Shown here in pieces: positions 6,080 to 6,174 of a stretch of 6,174 nucleotides of DNA (position 1 is its first letter; each line of letters opens with the position of its first letter). This DNA comes from Pseudomonadota bacterium (GTDB taxonomy: Bacteria > Desulfobacterota > DSM-4660 > Desulfatiglandales > B25-G16), in the NCBI GenBank assembly GCA_015223015.1, contig JADFWK010000155.1, positions 1-6,174 of the forward strand, in the 5' to 3' direction. The position numbers were made by a program, and so were the translations under genes. Under the pieces are notes generated by a model. The model ran no database searches. It saw nothing but the letters and a program-made list of their open reading frames with translations, and was not told where the DNA came from.

Positions 6080-6174
6080 CTACCCAAATCGTTGCCAATA
6101 GCCTAATACACTCGGTGGTAAAGGTTGTTCTTGTGGTGGTGCAAACCGCTGCCAAGCTAAAAGCGGAGCTGCTG
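6080..6174 (-). CDS. C-terminal end of a putative RiPP precursor peptide with duplicated WQRF motif (5' partial)
   Basis: The frame is already open at the window edge (first full codon 6172-6170) and ends at a TAG at 6082-6080, so only the last 30 residues are visible. They include AWQRFA near the start of the visible part, a Pro/Gln-rich linker (APPQEQPLPPSVLG), and a terminal YWQRFG. The two WQRF blocks correspond to plus-strand 6143-6154 and 6086-6097. They lie 57 bases (19 codons) apart, and their only differences are silent third positions of the Gln and Arg codons (CAG/CAA, CGG/CGA), which favours this frame as the translated one. The stop is 12 bases before the ATG of a radical SAM/SPASM gene, the usual place for a RiPP precursor. 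I infer that WQRF or its surroundings is the modified core. The leader and start codon lie outside the window. A second frame is also open here (stop at 6074-6072) but has no such internal repeat. Confidence 0.5.
   Translation of the reverse strand, partial: AAPLLAWQRFAPPQEQPLPPSVLGYWQRFG
6085..6155 (-). repeat. In-frame direct repeat encoding WQRF in the putative precursor
   Basis: Plus-strand 6085-6098 and 6142-6155 are 14-base direct repeats (CAAATCGTTGCCAA and CAAACCGCTGCCAA) with two mismatches, 57 bases apart. In the minus-strand frame of the putative precursor both mismatches are silent, so the peptide WQRF is preserved exactly. Confidence 0.8.

Noticed and set aside
6072..6173. A second open frame on the minus strand upstream of the SPASM gene, ending TAA only 4 bases before its ATG (ending LLATIWVVI).
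   Set aside because: It is open to the window edge and closely spaced, so it cannot be excluded, but it is Thr/Ser-rich with no motif. The mismatches of the 14-base repeat are silent only in the WQRF frame, which points to that frame as the coding one.

Overview
The window holds a compact four-gene operon, all on the minus strand. It is read from about 6170 down to 437 and fills almost the whole 6.2 kb. In transcription order it encodes a radical SAM/SPASM peptide-maturase-like enzyme (6067-4679), a cobalamin-binding radical SAM enzyme (4682-3021), a second and quite different cobalamin-binding radical SAM enzyme (3030-1453), and a peptidase-U32-like TIM-barrel protein with an extra Cys cluster at its C-terminus (1456-437). 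The three junctions between these genes are stop/start overlaps, two of them ATGA with a strong purine-rich ribosome binding site inside the end of the preceding gene. The four proteins are therefore probably made together and work on one pathway.

Immediately upstream of the SPASM gene, an open frame enters from the window edge and stops at 6080, 12 bases before that gene's ATG. Its last 30 residues contain the tetrapeptide WQRF twice, 19 residues apart, the second copy one residue from the C-terminus. The two DNA copies differ only at silent third-codon positions. I read this as the C-terminal (core) end of a ribosomally made, post-translationally modified peptide (RiPP) precursor. The proposed system is thus precursor + SPASM cross-linking or rearranging enzyme + two B12-radical SAM enzymes (candidate C-methylases or similar) + a U32-like iron-sulfur protein (candidate oxygen-independent hydroxylase). 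The chemistry is inference; the families and the layout are visible in the sequence. No transporter, protease or regulator lies in the window, so those functions and most of the precursor would lie beyond position 6174 or elsewhere.

Positions 1-436, downstream of the operon, are AT-rich and contain no convincing gene. They hold a possible 48-residue membrane-peptide ORF on the plus strand, a small inverted repeat, and a weak terminator-like element for the operon.

The organism is a bacterium of moderate GC content. The enzymes are all of oxygen-sensitive, Fe-S and B12-dependent types, which suits an anaerobe or a microaerobic niche, although such enzymes also occur in aerobes. The Gln-rich N-terminus of the first enzyme and the gene mix would not be out of place in Chloroflexota (Ktedonobacteria) or Firmicutes, but nothing here fixes the phylum.
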